A DNA stretch of 64,000 bases from Aquimixticola soesokkakensis (GTDB taxonomy: Bacteria; Pseudomonadota; Alphaproteobacteria; Rhodobacterales; Rhodobacteraceae), in assembly GCF_900172375.1 (NCBI RefSeq), contig NZ_FWFS01000011.1:100401-164400 (forward strand). Reading direction: 5' to 3'. Of the stretch, positions 7,750-17,326 are shown piece by piece. How positions within the stretch are numbered: the first letter of the stretch is position 1; every line of letters begins with the position of its first letter. A program made the position numbers and the translations under genes. A model generated the notes under the pieces. That model saw nothing but the letters and a program-made list of their open reading frames with translations. It was not told where the DNA came from and made no database searches.

Positions 7750-9441
7750 ATGAGCCAATGTTTCACCCTGCTGGACGCGGTCGAGGTGCCGATGCGCGAC
7801 GGTGTCACCCTTGTCACTGACATCTGGTTGCCCGAGGGCGCGGGACCCTGGCCTGTGGTACTGCAACGCACGCCCTACCGTCGCGACGATCCGGTCGGCG
7901 CGCAACATATCGCGGCGCTGGAATTCCAGAGCGCGATGCGGCGCGGCTACGTGGTCGTGGTGCAGGACACGCGCGGGCGCTTTGCCTCGGGCGGGGATTT
8001 CGATCCCTTCACCCATGAGGGCCACGATGGCGCTGACACGATTGCCTGGCTACGGGCGCAGAGCTTTTGTGACGGCCGCGTGGCCATGTTCGGCGCCTCC
8101 TATGTCGGCGCGACACAGGTGCTGGCGGCGGGCCAACAGCCGGAGGGGCTGGTGGCTCTCGCCCCGCATCTGACCAGCTTGAGCCATGGCGACGGCTGGA
8201 TGTACCGGGGCGCGGCGACCGAGCTGGGCTTTTTGATGCTGTGGATCATCGAGGCGCTCGCCCCACCGGATTTGGCCCGCCGGATCGACGCCCTCGACCC
8301 CGCCACGGCGGATCATCTTCGGGGGTTTCTGTCGCAGGCAACAAGCGACCCCGCCGCCGCCTTTGCCCGGCTTCCGGTGCTGGGGGCTGACCTTGTGGCG
8401 CTTGCGCCCTATGCGCAAGGCTGGTTCGATGCGACGCGCGCCCGCAGCTCCGGCGAGGATGCAATCGCGGCCACGTCCAATGTGGATGCGGCTCCGCCGA
8501 TGTTGGTCAGCGGCGGCTGGAACGACATTTTTGTCGAGGGCAGCATCGCGCTTTTCGAACGGGCGCGGGCGCGATACGCACGGGCCGAAGATGTCCCCGA
8601 CCGCCTGATCCTCGGCCCGTGGTCCCATGGCAATCCGGGTGACTGGCAGGGTGATCTCTGGCTTGGCCCGACGGCTTCTACGGTCGATCTGGCGGCGCAA
8701 CAGATTGATTTCTTTGACGCGGTTTTGGCGGGGCGCCCTGCGGATCTGCCGCTCGTGCGCTACTTTCGCAGCGGTTCGAACAGCTGGCATTGCGCGGCGG
8801 ACTGGCCCTTGCCGCAAACCCAAGAGCAGGTGTTGCACCTCGAGGGCAGCCGGTTGTCGCGCCAAAAACCGGCGCAGGACTGGCACCGCAGCTATCTGTC
8901 CGACCCACTTGATCCGGTGCCCACCACGGGCGGGGCAACGTTTTTACCGGGGCTGCGGCAAGGGCGTAATTCGGGGCCGAAGGATCAATCACGTGTCGAG
9001 GCGCGCGAGGATGTGTTGGTCTTTACCAGCGCACCCCTTGAGGCGGATCTCGACATTACCGGCCTCGTGCGCGTCCGCCTGAAGGTCCAAAGCGACGCGC
9101 CGACCTGCGATTGGACGGCGCGCCTGTGCAAGGTGGACGATGCGGGCACAAGCGTTGGGTTGGTCGATGGCATCTACCGCTGGGACAACATCAAAGGAGC
9201 GCAGGTGGCTCAGGACGTCACGGTCCGGCTGGGGCACATCAGCCATCTGGTCGCGGCGGGGCATCGGCTCCGCCTGCAAGTTGCTTCGTCGAATTTTCCC
9301 CGTTTCGATCGCAACCCGCAATCGACGATACCCGCTCCACAGGCAACCGCCGGTGACTGTCGCACGGCCCGTCAAACCGTGCTCGGCGGCCCATTTGCGG
9401 GATCTGTCCTGATCCTGCCGGTGATCGAGAACGCAGGATGA
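7750..9441 (+). CDS. CocE/NonD-family (X-Pro dipeptidyl-peptidase S15) hydrolase
   Basis: The 563-residue protein has an N-terminal alpha/beta-hydrolase domain and a C-terminal jelly-roll domain, as in cocaine esterase and glutaryl-7-ACA acylase. The nucleophile elbow GASYVG puts Ser at about residue 117. The likely catalytic Asp is in GGWNDIFVEG and the His in GPWSHGN. No clear signal peptide is seen, so it is probably cytoplasmic. Being last in a sugar-import operon, it may cleave an acyl, amide or ester group from the imported compound before or after isomerisation; that is inference. It converges with the CheB/CheR gene, with 27 bp between stops. Confidence 0.8.
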   Translation: MSQCFTLLDAVEVPMRDGVTLVTDIWLPEGAGPWPVVLQRTPYRRDDPVGAQHIAALEFQSAMRRGYVVVVQDTRGRFASGGDFDPFTHEGHDGADTIAWLRAQSFCDGRVAMFGASYVGATQVLAAGQQPEGLVALAPHLTSLSHGDGWMYRGAATELGFLMLWIIEALAPPDLARRIDALDPATADHLRGFLSQATSDPAAAFARLPVLGADLVALAPYAQGWFDATRARSSGEDAIAATSNVDAAPPMLVSGGWNDIFVEGSIALFERARARYARAEDVPDRLILGPWSHGNPGDWQGDLWLGPTASTVDLAAQQIDFFDAVLAGRPADLPLVRYFRSGSNSWHCAADWPLPQTQEQVLHLEGSRLSRQKPAQDWHRSYLSDPLDPVPTTGGATFLPGLRQGRNSGPKDQSRVEAREDVLVFTSAPLEADLDITGLVRVRLKVQSDAPTCDWTARLCKVDDAGTSVGLVDGIYRWDNIKGAQVAQDVTVRLGHISHLVAAGHRLRLQVASSNFPRFDRNPQSTIPAPQATAGDCRTARQTVLGGPFAGSVLILPVIENAG

Positions 9442-9468
9442 TCCTGTCGCACCCTGCGTCGCGCCGGA

Positions 9469-12072
9469 TCAGCCGTCGTGCCGGATGTCGTCGCCCTGGC
9501 GGAAGATGGCGACCACCCCGTCCCCGATCGAGGGGGCATGGGCGCCCGTGGTGCGATGGACCTCGACCCGCAGCGTGACGTTTTCGTGTTGGCCGAAGAA
9601 AAATTCCGAGGTGCCGCTTTTCATCACCCGCTGCGCGGCGGTGGGGAGGTCGCAAAAGGTCATCCGCGGCCCGATCACCGACACTTTGCGGTTCACATCG
9701 TGGCGTTCGAGGCCGAACCAGTTGCCGATCAGCATCGAGAACCGCGTGATTTGCATGTCGTTGTCGATGAAAATCGTGCCGATGCGCAGAATTTCCATCA
9801 CGCTTTCGGTTTGACGGTTGAGCACCGAGAGCAGTTCGATCTTGCGCTCGTGTTCGGCGCTTACGGTGATGAGCTCTTCGTTGACGGCGTGCAGTTCCTC
9901 GTTCGAACTTTGGAGTTCCTCGTTGGAAGCCTGGAGTTCTTCGTTGGAGGCCTGCAATTCCTCGTTGGAGGCCTGAAGCTCTTCGCTGCTGGCCTCAAGC
10001 CGTTCGGTGATGTGCTGTAGGGTTTCCTCGGTAAATTTGAGGTCGCGTTCCAGTTCGCGCACGCGTTTGGACAGGATTTGCGCGTCATTGCCGCTGACTT
10101 CGGGGTCAATCCGGCGCGCGGTGAGGGCGGCCTCGACCTCGGGAAGATCGTTGAGAGTGACGCGCACGAGGATCAGGATCGGATGCTCGTTGAGGTCGAG
10201 CGGTTCGATGAAGACCGTGCACTGTTCGACCCGCCCCTCCCCAAGGTCGATTTGCACGGCGCGTGTGAGGGGAATGGTTTCGCCCGTGCGCAATTTTTCC
10301 ACGCCGACGTTGATCACCGTGTGCAGATCGGGGTGCACAATTTCATCCACCGTCCAATCGGCAAGATTGTTTTTGGTGTCGATGAAGGCGGCGGCCGAGC
10401 CGAACCAGCTCAGGACTTCGCCATTCGCGGTGATCAGAATGGAGGAGGGGGCGTGGCGTTTGAGCAGGCTGTTGTAGCCTTTGATCAGCGCATCGCGGTT
10501 GCGCAAAACGGCGCTGGTGCTGCTGGTGGCGAGGCTGATGGTATGGGGGTGCTGGGGCTCTTGGGGTTGGTTCAAACGATTGGCAAGGCCCATCCGGTCC
10601 GACACAAAGCTGGCGCTAAAGGGCCGGTTTGCGGTGACTTTGCGAAAGATTCGCCAGCGCCCGTCGAGCACTTCGAAATCTTCCGACAGTTTCCCCAATG
10701 TTTCCGAGGGCCCAAGCATAAGAACGCCATTCTGGCGCAGGCCGAAGAGAAACATGGAAATGACGCGTTTTTGCGCGTCCTGACGCAAATAGATTAACAG
10801 GTTGCGACAGGAAATCAGATCGATATTCAACAATGGCGGATCGCTGAGAACGTCATTCACGGAAAAGATGATTTTTTGGCGCAGCCGTTGTTCGACGTAA
10901 TAGGTGTCGCCCTCGCGGCGGAAATAGCGATCGGTTAATTCGGGATCGACTTTGTCGAACGCGCTGACGGGATAGGCGCCGGCGGAGGCGATATCGATCG
11001 AGCGGCGGTGAATATCGGTGGCAATAATGCGAAAGTCCGGGGACTGTCCCGCGGCGCGCAGCGATTCCGAGACCTCGATGGCGATCGTATAGGCTTCTTC
11101 GCCGCTCGAACATCCGGGCACCCAGATCCGCAAGGGGCGGTCGGCGGCAGAGCGTGCCACCAGCGGGTCGATCACCTCTTTGCGCAGGGCTTTGATGCTT
11201 TCGGGGTCGCGGTAGAACTCGGTCACGCCGATCAGCAGGTCGTGGTATAATTCGTCCAGCAGCTGGGGGTCGCTTTCGAGCTTTTTGACATAGGTTTCAA
11301 GCGATTGTTCGCCGCGCAGACTCATGCGCCGATGAATCCGGCGATTGACCGAAATGGATTTATACGAGGCAATGTCGAGGTGATGCTGGCGTTCCAGCAG
11401 CGTCATGATCGTGCGCGAGGCATCGCCGCTCATGCGCGGGCCATCGCCGTCGGGCGGAGCGTTGAGCGCCCCTGCGATCAGCTCGGGCATATCGCCCGCC
11501 AGGGACACGTGATCGGCAACGCCCAGAGCCATCAGCGCGCGCGGCATCGAGGTAAAGGCCGCTTCGGAGGGCGTCTGCGCGATCACCGTGGCCCCGGCCG
11601 CGTGCAACAGCTGGCCGCCGATGCTGCCATCGCCCCCCGAGCCGGACAGAACAACCGCGACCGTGTTCTGCGGGCTGCGCGAAACCAGCGAGCGAAACAG
11701 CGCATCAATCGGCAGATGCGGCAGTTTGGCGTCCGAGCGATAGGGGGTGGTTTTGAAAATACCGTGTTTGGTCACCACCGAGGTGGTGTTGGGTTTGTTG
11801 AGAAAAATGGTATTGGGAGCCAGCGCAAGCCCGTCCTCGATGTGACAGATGTTCATCGAGGAGCGGCGCGACAACAGCGAATCCATCATCGAGCGGTAGT
11901 CGGGCGACAGGTGCTGGACGACGATATAGCACCAGCCATTTTCCACCGGTGCGTTCTGGAAAAACGCTTCGAGCGGTTCAAGCGCCCCGGCCGAGCCGCC
12001 GATGGCGATGACGGGGATCGTTGCAGGGTCGCTCATGTCAGGCATTCCGCCGGGGGTTTGTCTGGCGTTCAT
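9469..12072 (-). CDS. CheB-CheR fusion protein with coiled coil and PAS domain
   Basis: The 867-residue protein joins a methylesterase domain (Ser in GGSAGALEP, His in VVQHLSP, Asp in SGSGGDGS: the CheB triad is complete) to a CheR methyltransferase domain (SAM site [13 protein letters not shown]). These are followed by PAS-like sequence, a coiled coil built on EELQASN repeats, and a second PAS-like segment. No histidine-kinase or receiver domain is present. ATG at 12072 was chosen because GGAGGAGGG lies upstream; a longer frame to 12129 is less likely. It is divergent from the response regulator and kinase. No MCP, CheA or CheW genes are nearby, so it probably serves a non-chemotaxis signalling role. 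Confidence 0.85.
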   Translation of the reverse strand: MNARQTPGGMPDMSDPATIPVIAIGGSAGALEPLEAFFQNAPVENGWCYIVVQHLSPDYRSMMDSLLSRRSSMNICHIEDGLALAPNTIFLNKPNTTSVVTKHGIFKTTPYRSDAKLPHLPIDALFRSLVSRSPQNTVAVVLSGSGGDGSIGGQLLHAAGATVIAQTPSEAAFTSMPRALMALGVADHVSLAGDMPELIAGALNAPPDGDGPRMSGDASRTIMTLLERQHHLDIASYKSISVNRRIHRRMSLRGEQSLETYVKKLESDPQLLDELYHDLLIGVTEFYRDPESIKALRKEVIDPLVARSAADRPLRIWVPGCSSGEEAYTIAIEVSESLRAAGQSPDFRIIATDIHRRSIDIASAGAYPVSAFDKVDPELTDRYFRREGDTYYVEQRLRQKIIFSVNDVLSDPPLLNIDLISCRNLLIYLRQDAQKRVISMFLFGLRQNGVLMLGPSETLGKLSEDFEVLDGRWRIFRKVTANRPFSASFVSDRMGLANRLNQPQEPQHPHTISLATSSTSAVLRNRDALIKGYNSLLKRHAPSSILITANGEVLSWFGSAAAFIDTKNNLADWTVDEIVHPDLHTVINVGVEKLRTGETIPLTRAVQIDLGEGRVEQCTVFIEPLDLNEHPILILVRVTLNDLPEVEAALTARRIDPEVSGNDAQILSKRVRELERDLKFTEETLQHITERLEASSEELQASNEELQASNEELQASNEELQSSNEELHAVNEELITVSAEHERKIELLSVLNRQTESVMEILRIGTIFIDNDMQITRFSMLIGNWFGLERHDVNRKVSVIGPRMTFCDLPTAAQRVMKSGTSEFFFGQHENVTLRVEVHRTTGAHAPSIGDGVVAIFRQGDDIRHDG
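9890..9994 (-). repeat. Five 21-bp tandem units coding a heptad coiled coil
   Basis: Five consecutive 21-bp units (9890-9910, 9911-9931, 9932-9952, 9953-9973, 9974-9994) encode seven-residue repeats of the type EELQASN inside the CheB-CheR fusion. The units differ at several positions, mostly silent, so they are old or under selection. They form the coiled coil linking the methyltransferase and PAS regions. Copy number could vary between strains. Confidence 0.85.
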
Positions 12073-12165
12073 TCGCACCCTCCTCCAAGATACTGGTAAT
12101 AAATGGGTGCAAAACACAGATATACCCACTTAGACTTGAGCAGAGCTTACGGTAGGAATTCTGGA

Positions 12166-12546
12166 ATGGCGACAATTTTGATTGCGGATGACGATCCCGC
12201 CTATCTTCAAGCGTTTGAAGCGGGAATGACGGCGATGGGACATCATGTCGTTACAGCATCGGGGGGGAAGTCTGTCGGACAGATTATTACCCGAAACCTG
12301 CCTCCGATTGATATTGTCTTTCTCGATTTTATTATGCCCGGCGGCGGCGGGGTCAGTAGTTTGCATGTAATCAAACAGTTGCGCCCGACCCTGCCCGTTA
12401 TCATCATTTCCGGCCATGTAGCGGCGCTTGACTCTCCGATTTTTCTGGAAGGCATGGCCCTTGCGGATGACAAGCTGGCCAAGACCGCACCTTTGGCATT
12501 TTTGCACGCCATCGTGCAGCAATTTACCTCCGGTTCCGAGAGGTGA
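12166..12546 (+). CDS. Single-domain response regulator (CheY-like)
   Basis: This 126-residue protein is a lone receiver domain. The acidic cluster is ADDD at residues 8-10, the phospho-acceptor is Asp54 in VFLDFIMPG, and a Lys near DDKLAKTAP is the probable conserved lysine. No output domain follows. I placed the start at ATG 12166, preceded by TAGGAATTCTGGA, because the longer frame from 12103 extends into the divergent promoter region. The stop overlaps the GTG start of the membrane histidine kinase (GTGA), so kinase and regulator are coupled partners. It probably relays phosphate or acts on a target protein by contact. Confidence 0.85.
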   Translation: MATILIADDDPAYLQAFEAGMTAMGHHVVTASGGKSVGQIITRNLPPIDIVFLDFIMPGGGGVSSLHVIKQLRPTLPVIIISGHVAALDSPIFLEGMALADDKLAKTAPLAFLHAIVQQFTSGSER

Positions 12547-15008
12547 GCCGCTTATTTTCGCTCGATCAGCTGCCGCTTCCAAAGGCAGGCCAGACCAACC
12601 GATGGGTGGTTGTGGGGCTTTTGGTGGCGGTTCAGCTGATTTCATGGGCGGTTCTCGTGCTGGGCTACGGCGCGAATCTTGAGGTGTTTGTGCGCCTCGA
12701 CCGCGATTTTCCCTCAACGGTGCCGCTTACGGCGGTGTCCTTGTTGGTGCTGGGCGTGGCATCGGCGCTTCCGGCGCGTATCGCAGACGGGCAAAGCGGC
12801 TATCGCTGGCTCACCCGCACACAGCAGCGCGCGGGGCAGGGGCTGCGCAGCCTACTGGCCTGCGGGGTGGGGCTTTTTGCGGGGCACAAACTGGTCGTCG
12901 CGCTGTTGTGGATTGCCCAGATCGACCTGACGCGCGACCGGATTGCCATTGGCACCTCGCTATGTCTGGTGCTGACCAGCATGGGGATTTTGCTGGGCCA
13001 GAGCGTGCGCATCTGGGCGGTGACGGCGCGCATGGCGCTGTGTTCGCTGGCCTTCGGGCTGGGTCTGTTTGCGCTTGTTTTGCTTGTGTTTCGCTATGAT
13101 CCGCTTTGGCAGGATGCGATCCTGTCGGGCATGGCGTTTTACACGGCGCTTTGCATTACCCTGCTCAATCTGGTGCAGCTTCTGGACGGCACGCAGCTGC
13201 GCCGTGCGGCGGCGGCGCAGCTGCGGTTTCCCGTGGGTTTGATCGTGCTGCCGTTGGGGATGGTCGTGCCGCTGGGTCTGTTTGCGACGCTGGCGTCCCA
13301 TTCGCAGGCGATGAATTCCAACACGTTCCAGACGGTGAGCTACCTTGCGTTTTCGCTGTCTTTGGGGGTGGTGGTCATCAACGCGGCGGGGGCGTTTCGG
13401 GCATGGCACGTCCGGTTTTCGGCTCTCAAGGAACGCCGCACGCTGCTGGCTATTCTGAATGCGTTGAGCGGGGCGGTCTTTGTGATTCAGGATCGCAACC
13501 GCCCGCCTTTGGTCAATCAACGGGCCGAAGATCTGAGCGGAGCGGATATCGCGGCCGTCGATTGGCTGGAACGCGCGCAATTCCATTCGCTCTATCACCG
13601 CGCCGTTTTGAGCGGCAAGGATCATCCGGTCAACCGGCTGTTTGACCCCGATCACGGGGGCAAGGTTTTTGCGGGCTGGATCGACGGGGACGGGGTGGAG
13701 CGCGCTCTGGAATTTTCGCGCCGTGTGGTGCAGCCCGATCCCGACGCGGCGCCGTTGAATGTCATCGAGATCCTTGACGAGACCGAAAGCTGGCGCGTGC
13801 GCGAGAACCTGTCGCTGGTGGAAAAACTGTCGGCCTTGGGGGAAATGGCCTCGGGTCTTGCGCATGAGATGTCGAATATTTTCGGGGTGGTGCAGCTTGC
13901 CTCGGACACGGGGATGCTGGTCGCAAAATCCCCCGCTGCGCGGCGCCAGTTCGAGGCCATCCAATCGGCTTGCCATCGGGGCGGCGTGTTGACCAGTCAG
14001 CTCTTGCGGCTGGGCGGACAGGAACATGGCGTGCCCGAGGTCATCGACCTGTTGAAAAAACTTGAACGGGTTGGCGTTCTGGCCCGTGTTTCGGTGCCTG
14101 CGGATATTGCGATCGTGATCGAAACCCCCGAGGGCGAGACGGATTTGCAGGTCTTTTGCAATCCGGCGGAATTGGCGGGGACCCTGTTCAATGCGGTTTT
14201 GAATGCGCGCAACGCCTTGAGTGACGCGGCGATCGCGCAGGGCACGATCACGATCGGTCTGCGCCGCGTGACGCTTGACGATGGCCCGCCGCCGCTGGCG
14301 GGCTTTGAAATCAGTGTGGATGACAATGGTCCGGGATTTGAGCCCGAGATTCAGGACAAGCTGTTCGACCCGTATTTTACCACCCGCCACGACAAGGGCG
14401 GCACCGGTCTTGGCCTTGCGTTGGCGCGCGATTTTGCCACACGGGCGGGCGGATCGGTGACGCTTGAGGCGGGGGCGCAGGGCGGTGCATCGTTTCGCCT
14501 GATCCTGCCCGCGGCCCAGCCCATGGCGCCGCAAGACAGCGGGCAAGACGCGCTGAGCCTTGAGGGGTATCGCTTGCTTTTGGTCGCGCCGCCGGAAAAT
14601 TTCGACCCGCTCACCCCCTATAGTTTGCGCTCGCTCGGGGCGGATGTTTACACCGCCGATACGGTTGATGCGGCCCATGCGATTGTGCCTCAGGCGCGGC
14701 CCCATGTGCTTTTGATCGACAGCGGTTTGACGCAGACCCAGACGGGGGCGGCGTTTGTCGCACAGCTGCGCGCCCGCCTGCCCACGTGCGGATTGATTTC
14801 GATGCAATCCGCGCTTCAGGCGGTGCGCGCCTTCAAGGATCAGGAGCAGGGGCGCGCGCCGGACCTAGGGGTAAAAGACCCGGGGGTTCAAGGCCCGGGG
14901 GGGCAAGATCTGGGGTTGAAAATCGACATGCCGGTCGGTTTGGACGTTCTGGTCAACTCGATCCGCTTGTGTCACCCCCTGCCAGAGGCCCCGCCAGCGG
15001 CGGATTAA
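12543..15008 (+). CDS. Membrane hybrid histidine kinase with degenerate C-terminal receiver
   Basis: The 821-residue protein has about eight hydrophobic helices (residues 20-285), a PAS-like region (about 295-400), a dimerisation domain with phospho-His in GLAHEMSN, and a HATPase domain (N-box NARNALSD, G1 DDNGPGF, G2 GGTGLGLAL). The last 140 residues look like a receiver (LLIDSGL holds the probable phospho-Asp), but the normal acidic cluster is replaced by VAPPEN. A four-copy pentapeptide repeat sits before its last strand. It starts with GTG overlapping the response-regulator stop. The stop codon overlaps that of the convergent GGDEF-EAL gene. The many-helix sensor suggests a membrane-located or lipophilic signal. 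Confidence 0.85.
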   Translation: MSRLFSLDQLPLPKAGQTNRWVVVGLLVAVQLISWAVLVLGYGANLEVFVRLDRDFPSTVPLTAVSLLVLGVASALPARIADGQSGYRWLTRTQQRAGQGLRSLLACGVGLFAGHKLVVALLWIAQIDLTRDRIAIGTSLCLVLTSMGILLGQSVRIWAVTARMALCSLAFGLGLFALVLLVFRYDPLWQDAILSGMAFYTALCITLLNLVQLLDGTQLRRAAAAQLRFPVGLIVLPLGMVVPLGLFATLASHSQAMNSNTFQTVSYLAFSLSLGVVVINAAGAFRAWHVRFSALKERRTLLAILNALSGAVFVIQDRNRPPLVNQRAEDLSGADIAAVDWLERAQFHSLYHRAVLSGKDHPVNRLFDPDHGGKVFAGWIDGDGVERALEFSRRVVQPDPDAAPLNVIEILDETESWRVRENLSLVEKLSALGEMASGLAHEMSNIFGVVQLASDTGMLVAKSPAARRQFEAIQSACHRGGVLTSQLLRLGGQEHGVPEVIDLLKKLERVGVLARVSVPADIAIVIETPEGETDLQVFCNPAELAGTLFNAVLNARNALSDAAIAQGTITIGLRRVTLDDGPPPLAGFEISVDDNGPGFEPEIQDKLFDPYFTTRHDKGGTGLGLALARDFATRAGGSVTLEAGAQGGASFRLILPAAQPMAPQDSGQDALSLEGYRLLLVAPPENFDPLTPYSLRSLGADVYTADTVDAAHAIVPQARPHVLLIDSGLTQTQTGAAFVAQLRARLPTCGLISMQSALQAVRAFKDQEQGRAPDLGVKDPGVQGPGGQDLGLKIDMPVGLDVLVNSIRLCHPLPEAPPAAD
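14862..14921 (+). repeat. Four 15-bp tandem repeats in the kinase gene
   Basis: Four in-frame 15-bp units at 14862-14876, 14877-14891, 14892-14906 and 14907-14921 encode DLGVK, DPGVQ, GPGGQ and DLGLK. The units are G-rich and imperfect. They lie inside the C-terminal receiver-like domain, just before its last strand, and look like a slippage-prone expansion. Confidence 0.85.
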
Positions 15009-17035
15009 CGACGTTGTGCGTGGATGAGGGAGGGCTGGAATTCGTCTGGCTCAAAGCCATCTGGCGCGCAGTCGCGGGCGGCCTGCAGGTCGCTCAACAA
15101 AGGCCGGATGGCGGTATGGGGCACGGCGGGGCTGAACAGATAGCCCTGACCAAAACGGCAGCCCATATCGAGCAGCAGGGTGCGGTCCTCTTCGGTTTCA
15201 ATCCCTTCGGCAATCACCTCAAGGCCAAGGTGGTCGGCCATCTGGATCAGGCCCTGCACGATGGCTTTGTCGCGGACCGTGTCGGCCAGAGCGCTGATAA
15301 AGCTGCGGTCGATCTTAATGATGTCGATGGGCCATGTTTTGAGATGCATCAGCCCGCCATAGCCGGTGCCGAAATCATCCAGAGCGACGCGCGCCCCGCG
15401 CATGCGTATTTCGGCCAAAGTCCGAAACACCTGCCCTTCGATATCGCCCAGCATGGTTTGTTCGGTCACCTCGATTGTCAGATCGTCCCACGTCAGGCCG
15501 TGTTGGCTAAGAACCTCTTGTAAGTCAAAGACGAATTCCGGACGCAGCAGATCGAAATGAGTGACATTGAGCGACACATATTGTTCGATCAGCCAGCCGG
15601 CCTGCTTTTCGGCGGCCAACACGCCAAGCGCCTGATGCGCCATGGTGCGGGTGAGTTTTTCGACCTGCGAGTGATCGCTCAGGATCGCCTGAAACGAGGC
15701 GGGGGGGAGCACGCCCTGCACGGGATCGTTCCACCGCGCAAGGGCCTCGAACCCGATGCATCTGCGGGTTTCCAGATCGACAATCGGTTGATAATACGGA
15801 GAAATTTCGTTCAGTTCCAAGGCGCGTTCAAACCGTAACCCCAAGGATCTGCGGTCATATTGCGCGTGTTCGTTTTCGTCGAAAATGGCCACGCCATTGC
15901 GCCCTATGGCCTTGATGGCATAGAGCGCGGCATCGGCGCGGCGGAACAATTCGTCAAAGGTATTGCCGTGTTTGCGCAGCAGGCTGACGCCCATGCTCAT
16001 GCGCCCCAGCCCCGGCTTTTTCAGCTTGGTCAGGTCGCGCTGCACCATGGCGTTAACCTGATGCAAAATGACTTTGAGATAGCTTTCCGTAATTTGGGGC
16101 GCTTCAAACATCATGGCGAATTCATCGCCGCCGATGCGGCCCACGACCGCATCCAACGCCCGCAACCCGCCCAGCGACCGCCCGATCGCGCGCAGGTAGT
16201 CGTCACCGAATTGATGGCCGTAGATATCATTGATGGATTTGAAATGGTCCAGGTCGATCAACACCAGCGCAATCTGGCCGGTGGTCACCGTGATCCGTGA
16301 CTCGCAGATCGTGCGAAAGGAGGCGGCGTTTTCAACCAGCGTCAGCCCGTCCAGCTCGGCGCGGCGGCGAAACCGCATCACTTCGGTGAGGGCAGTTTCG
16401 CGTTCATATTCCGCCTGTTGGCGCATGACCCATTGGGACATGATCCCCGCAAGAAGGGAGGCGCTGTGTTCGCAGGCGGCTGTTTGGGCGGCGGTCGGCT
16501 GGAGGGATCGACGGAACAGAAAGATCAGCTGGTAGGTGACGCGGTTCAGTTCAGCGCTCGATCCACGGCCCGCACCGACGCGGGAGTCCGATATGCTGAC
16601 GTAGGTATCCTGCCTGAGTGTGCGCAGCTTCAATCCCCCAGCAAGTCGGGCGCCGTTGAAGGTACGATGCAACGTTTCGTCGCGCAGATAGTCGTCATAA
16701 AAGGCAAAGAGTTCCGGGCGGGCACGTTCGTCGCCGCAATGGGCCAGTTTCAACGGGTGCTCGCCCCAGCTGTCGCTGTCCAGCACCAGAGCGACACCAT
16801 CCGCCTGGGTCAGGCGGATCCCGGCGCGGGTCAGCTCGTTGAGGGTGGCGTGCAGTTCGGTGTTGTTTGGCAAACACCGCCTGTGTTCGGTGCGGGGTCG
16901 CGACCCGCCAAGCGCCGCGCCCGGCGGCCGTTCATCCCCCTTGTGCGTGCCCCCCGGTGTTGGCGGATACACCGCACAAAAGGGGGAGGATGCAGCGCCG
17001 TTCGGGGCGTCCTCATCGGCATCGTCGCGCGTCAT
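15005..17035 (-). CDS. GGDEF-EAL domain protein (cyclic-di-GMP turnover) with N-terminal GAF-like region
   Basis: From ATG 17035 the product is 676 residues: a GAF-like sensor region, a diguanylate-cyclase domain with intact GGDEF (GRIGGDEFAMMF), and an EAL phosphodiesterase domain (GFEALARW, later DDFGTGYG). Both catalytic signatures are present, so it could make or degrade c-di-GMP, or one domain may regulate the other. The same frame stays open upstream to a TTG at 17194, adding 53 residues with eight cysteines in C-x2-C pairs; whether that part is translated is unclear, and neither start has a good Shine-Dalgarno sequence. Its convergence with the kinase suggests this block controls c-di-GMP. 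Confidence 0.85.
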   Translation of the reverse strand: MTRDDADEDAPNGAASSPFCAVYPPTPGGTHKGDERPPGAALGGSRPRTEHRRCLPNNTELHATLNELTRAGIRLTQADGVALVLDSDSWGEHPLKLAHCGDERARPELFAFYDDYLRDETLHRTFNGARLAGGLKLRTLRQDTYVSISDSRVGAGRGSSAELNRVTYQLIFLFRRSLQPTAAQTAACEHSASLLAGIMSQWVMRQQAEYERETALTEVMRFRRRAELDGLTLVENAASFRTICESRITVTTGQIALVLIDLDHFKSINDIYGHQFGDDYLRAIGRSLGGLRALDAVVGRIGGDEFAMMFEAPQITESYLKVILHQVNAMVQRDLTKLKKPGLGRMSMGVSLLRKHGNTFDELFRRADAALYAIKAIGRNGVAIFDENEHAQYDRRSLGLRFERALELNEISPYYQPIVDLETRRCIGFEALARWNDPVQGVLPPASFQAILSDHSQVEKLTRTMAHQALGVLAAEKQAGWLIEQYVSLNVTHFDLLRPEFVFDLQEVLSQHGLTWDDLTIEVTEQTMLGDIEGQVFRTLAEIRMRGARVALDDFGTGYGGLMHLKTWPIDIIKIDRSFISALADTVRDKAIVQGLIQMADHLGLEVIAEGIETEEDRTLLLDMGCRFGQGYLFSPAVPHTAIRPLLSDLQAARDCAPDGFEPDEFQPSLIHAQRR

Positions 17036-17235
17036 GACCAAGACAGACCGATGGGGCGATCCGAGGGAGCTGCATCTTTTGCAGCGGAGCGCTTGGTTGC
17101 ATTGCAGACAACGAGTGCACGACACGAACGAGCCACTTGGTAACCTTTCACAGCGCAGGCAGCGGCCTGCTTCTCTAAAAAATCCCATACCCAAGTTAAA
17201 AATGCGTTAATCCGCCCCCCATCTGCAAGTCTCTT

Positions 17236-17285
17236 TCGAGCAAATATGGCGCTGCGCGGATCGAGCAAATATGGCGCTGCGCGCA
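17236..17285. repeat. 25-bp tandem duplication in a non-coding gap
   Basis: Two adjacent 25-bp copies (17236-17260 and 17261-17285) differ at a single position and share TCGAGCAAATATGGCGCTGC. They lie in the 291-bp gap (17036-17326) between the GGDEF-EAL gene start and aroQ, upstream of the former. No other feature was found in that gap except the open TTG extension of the GGDEF-EAL frame to 17194. Confidence 0.85.
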
Positions 17286-17326
17286 TCGGGGCGATGCAGG
17301 GTCAAAAGCGGCTGGCGCGCCTGCCC

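Noticed and set aside
9890..9994. Repeats considered as a CRISPR or regulatory array
   Set aside because: The units are contiguous, in frame and encode heptads of a coiled coil; there are no spacers.
12960..14807. 615-codon minus-strand open frame inside the kinase gene
   Set aside because: Rich in Arg, His and Gln with no domain; antisense to kinase domains with intact motifs.
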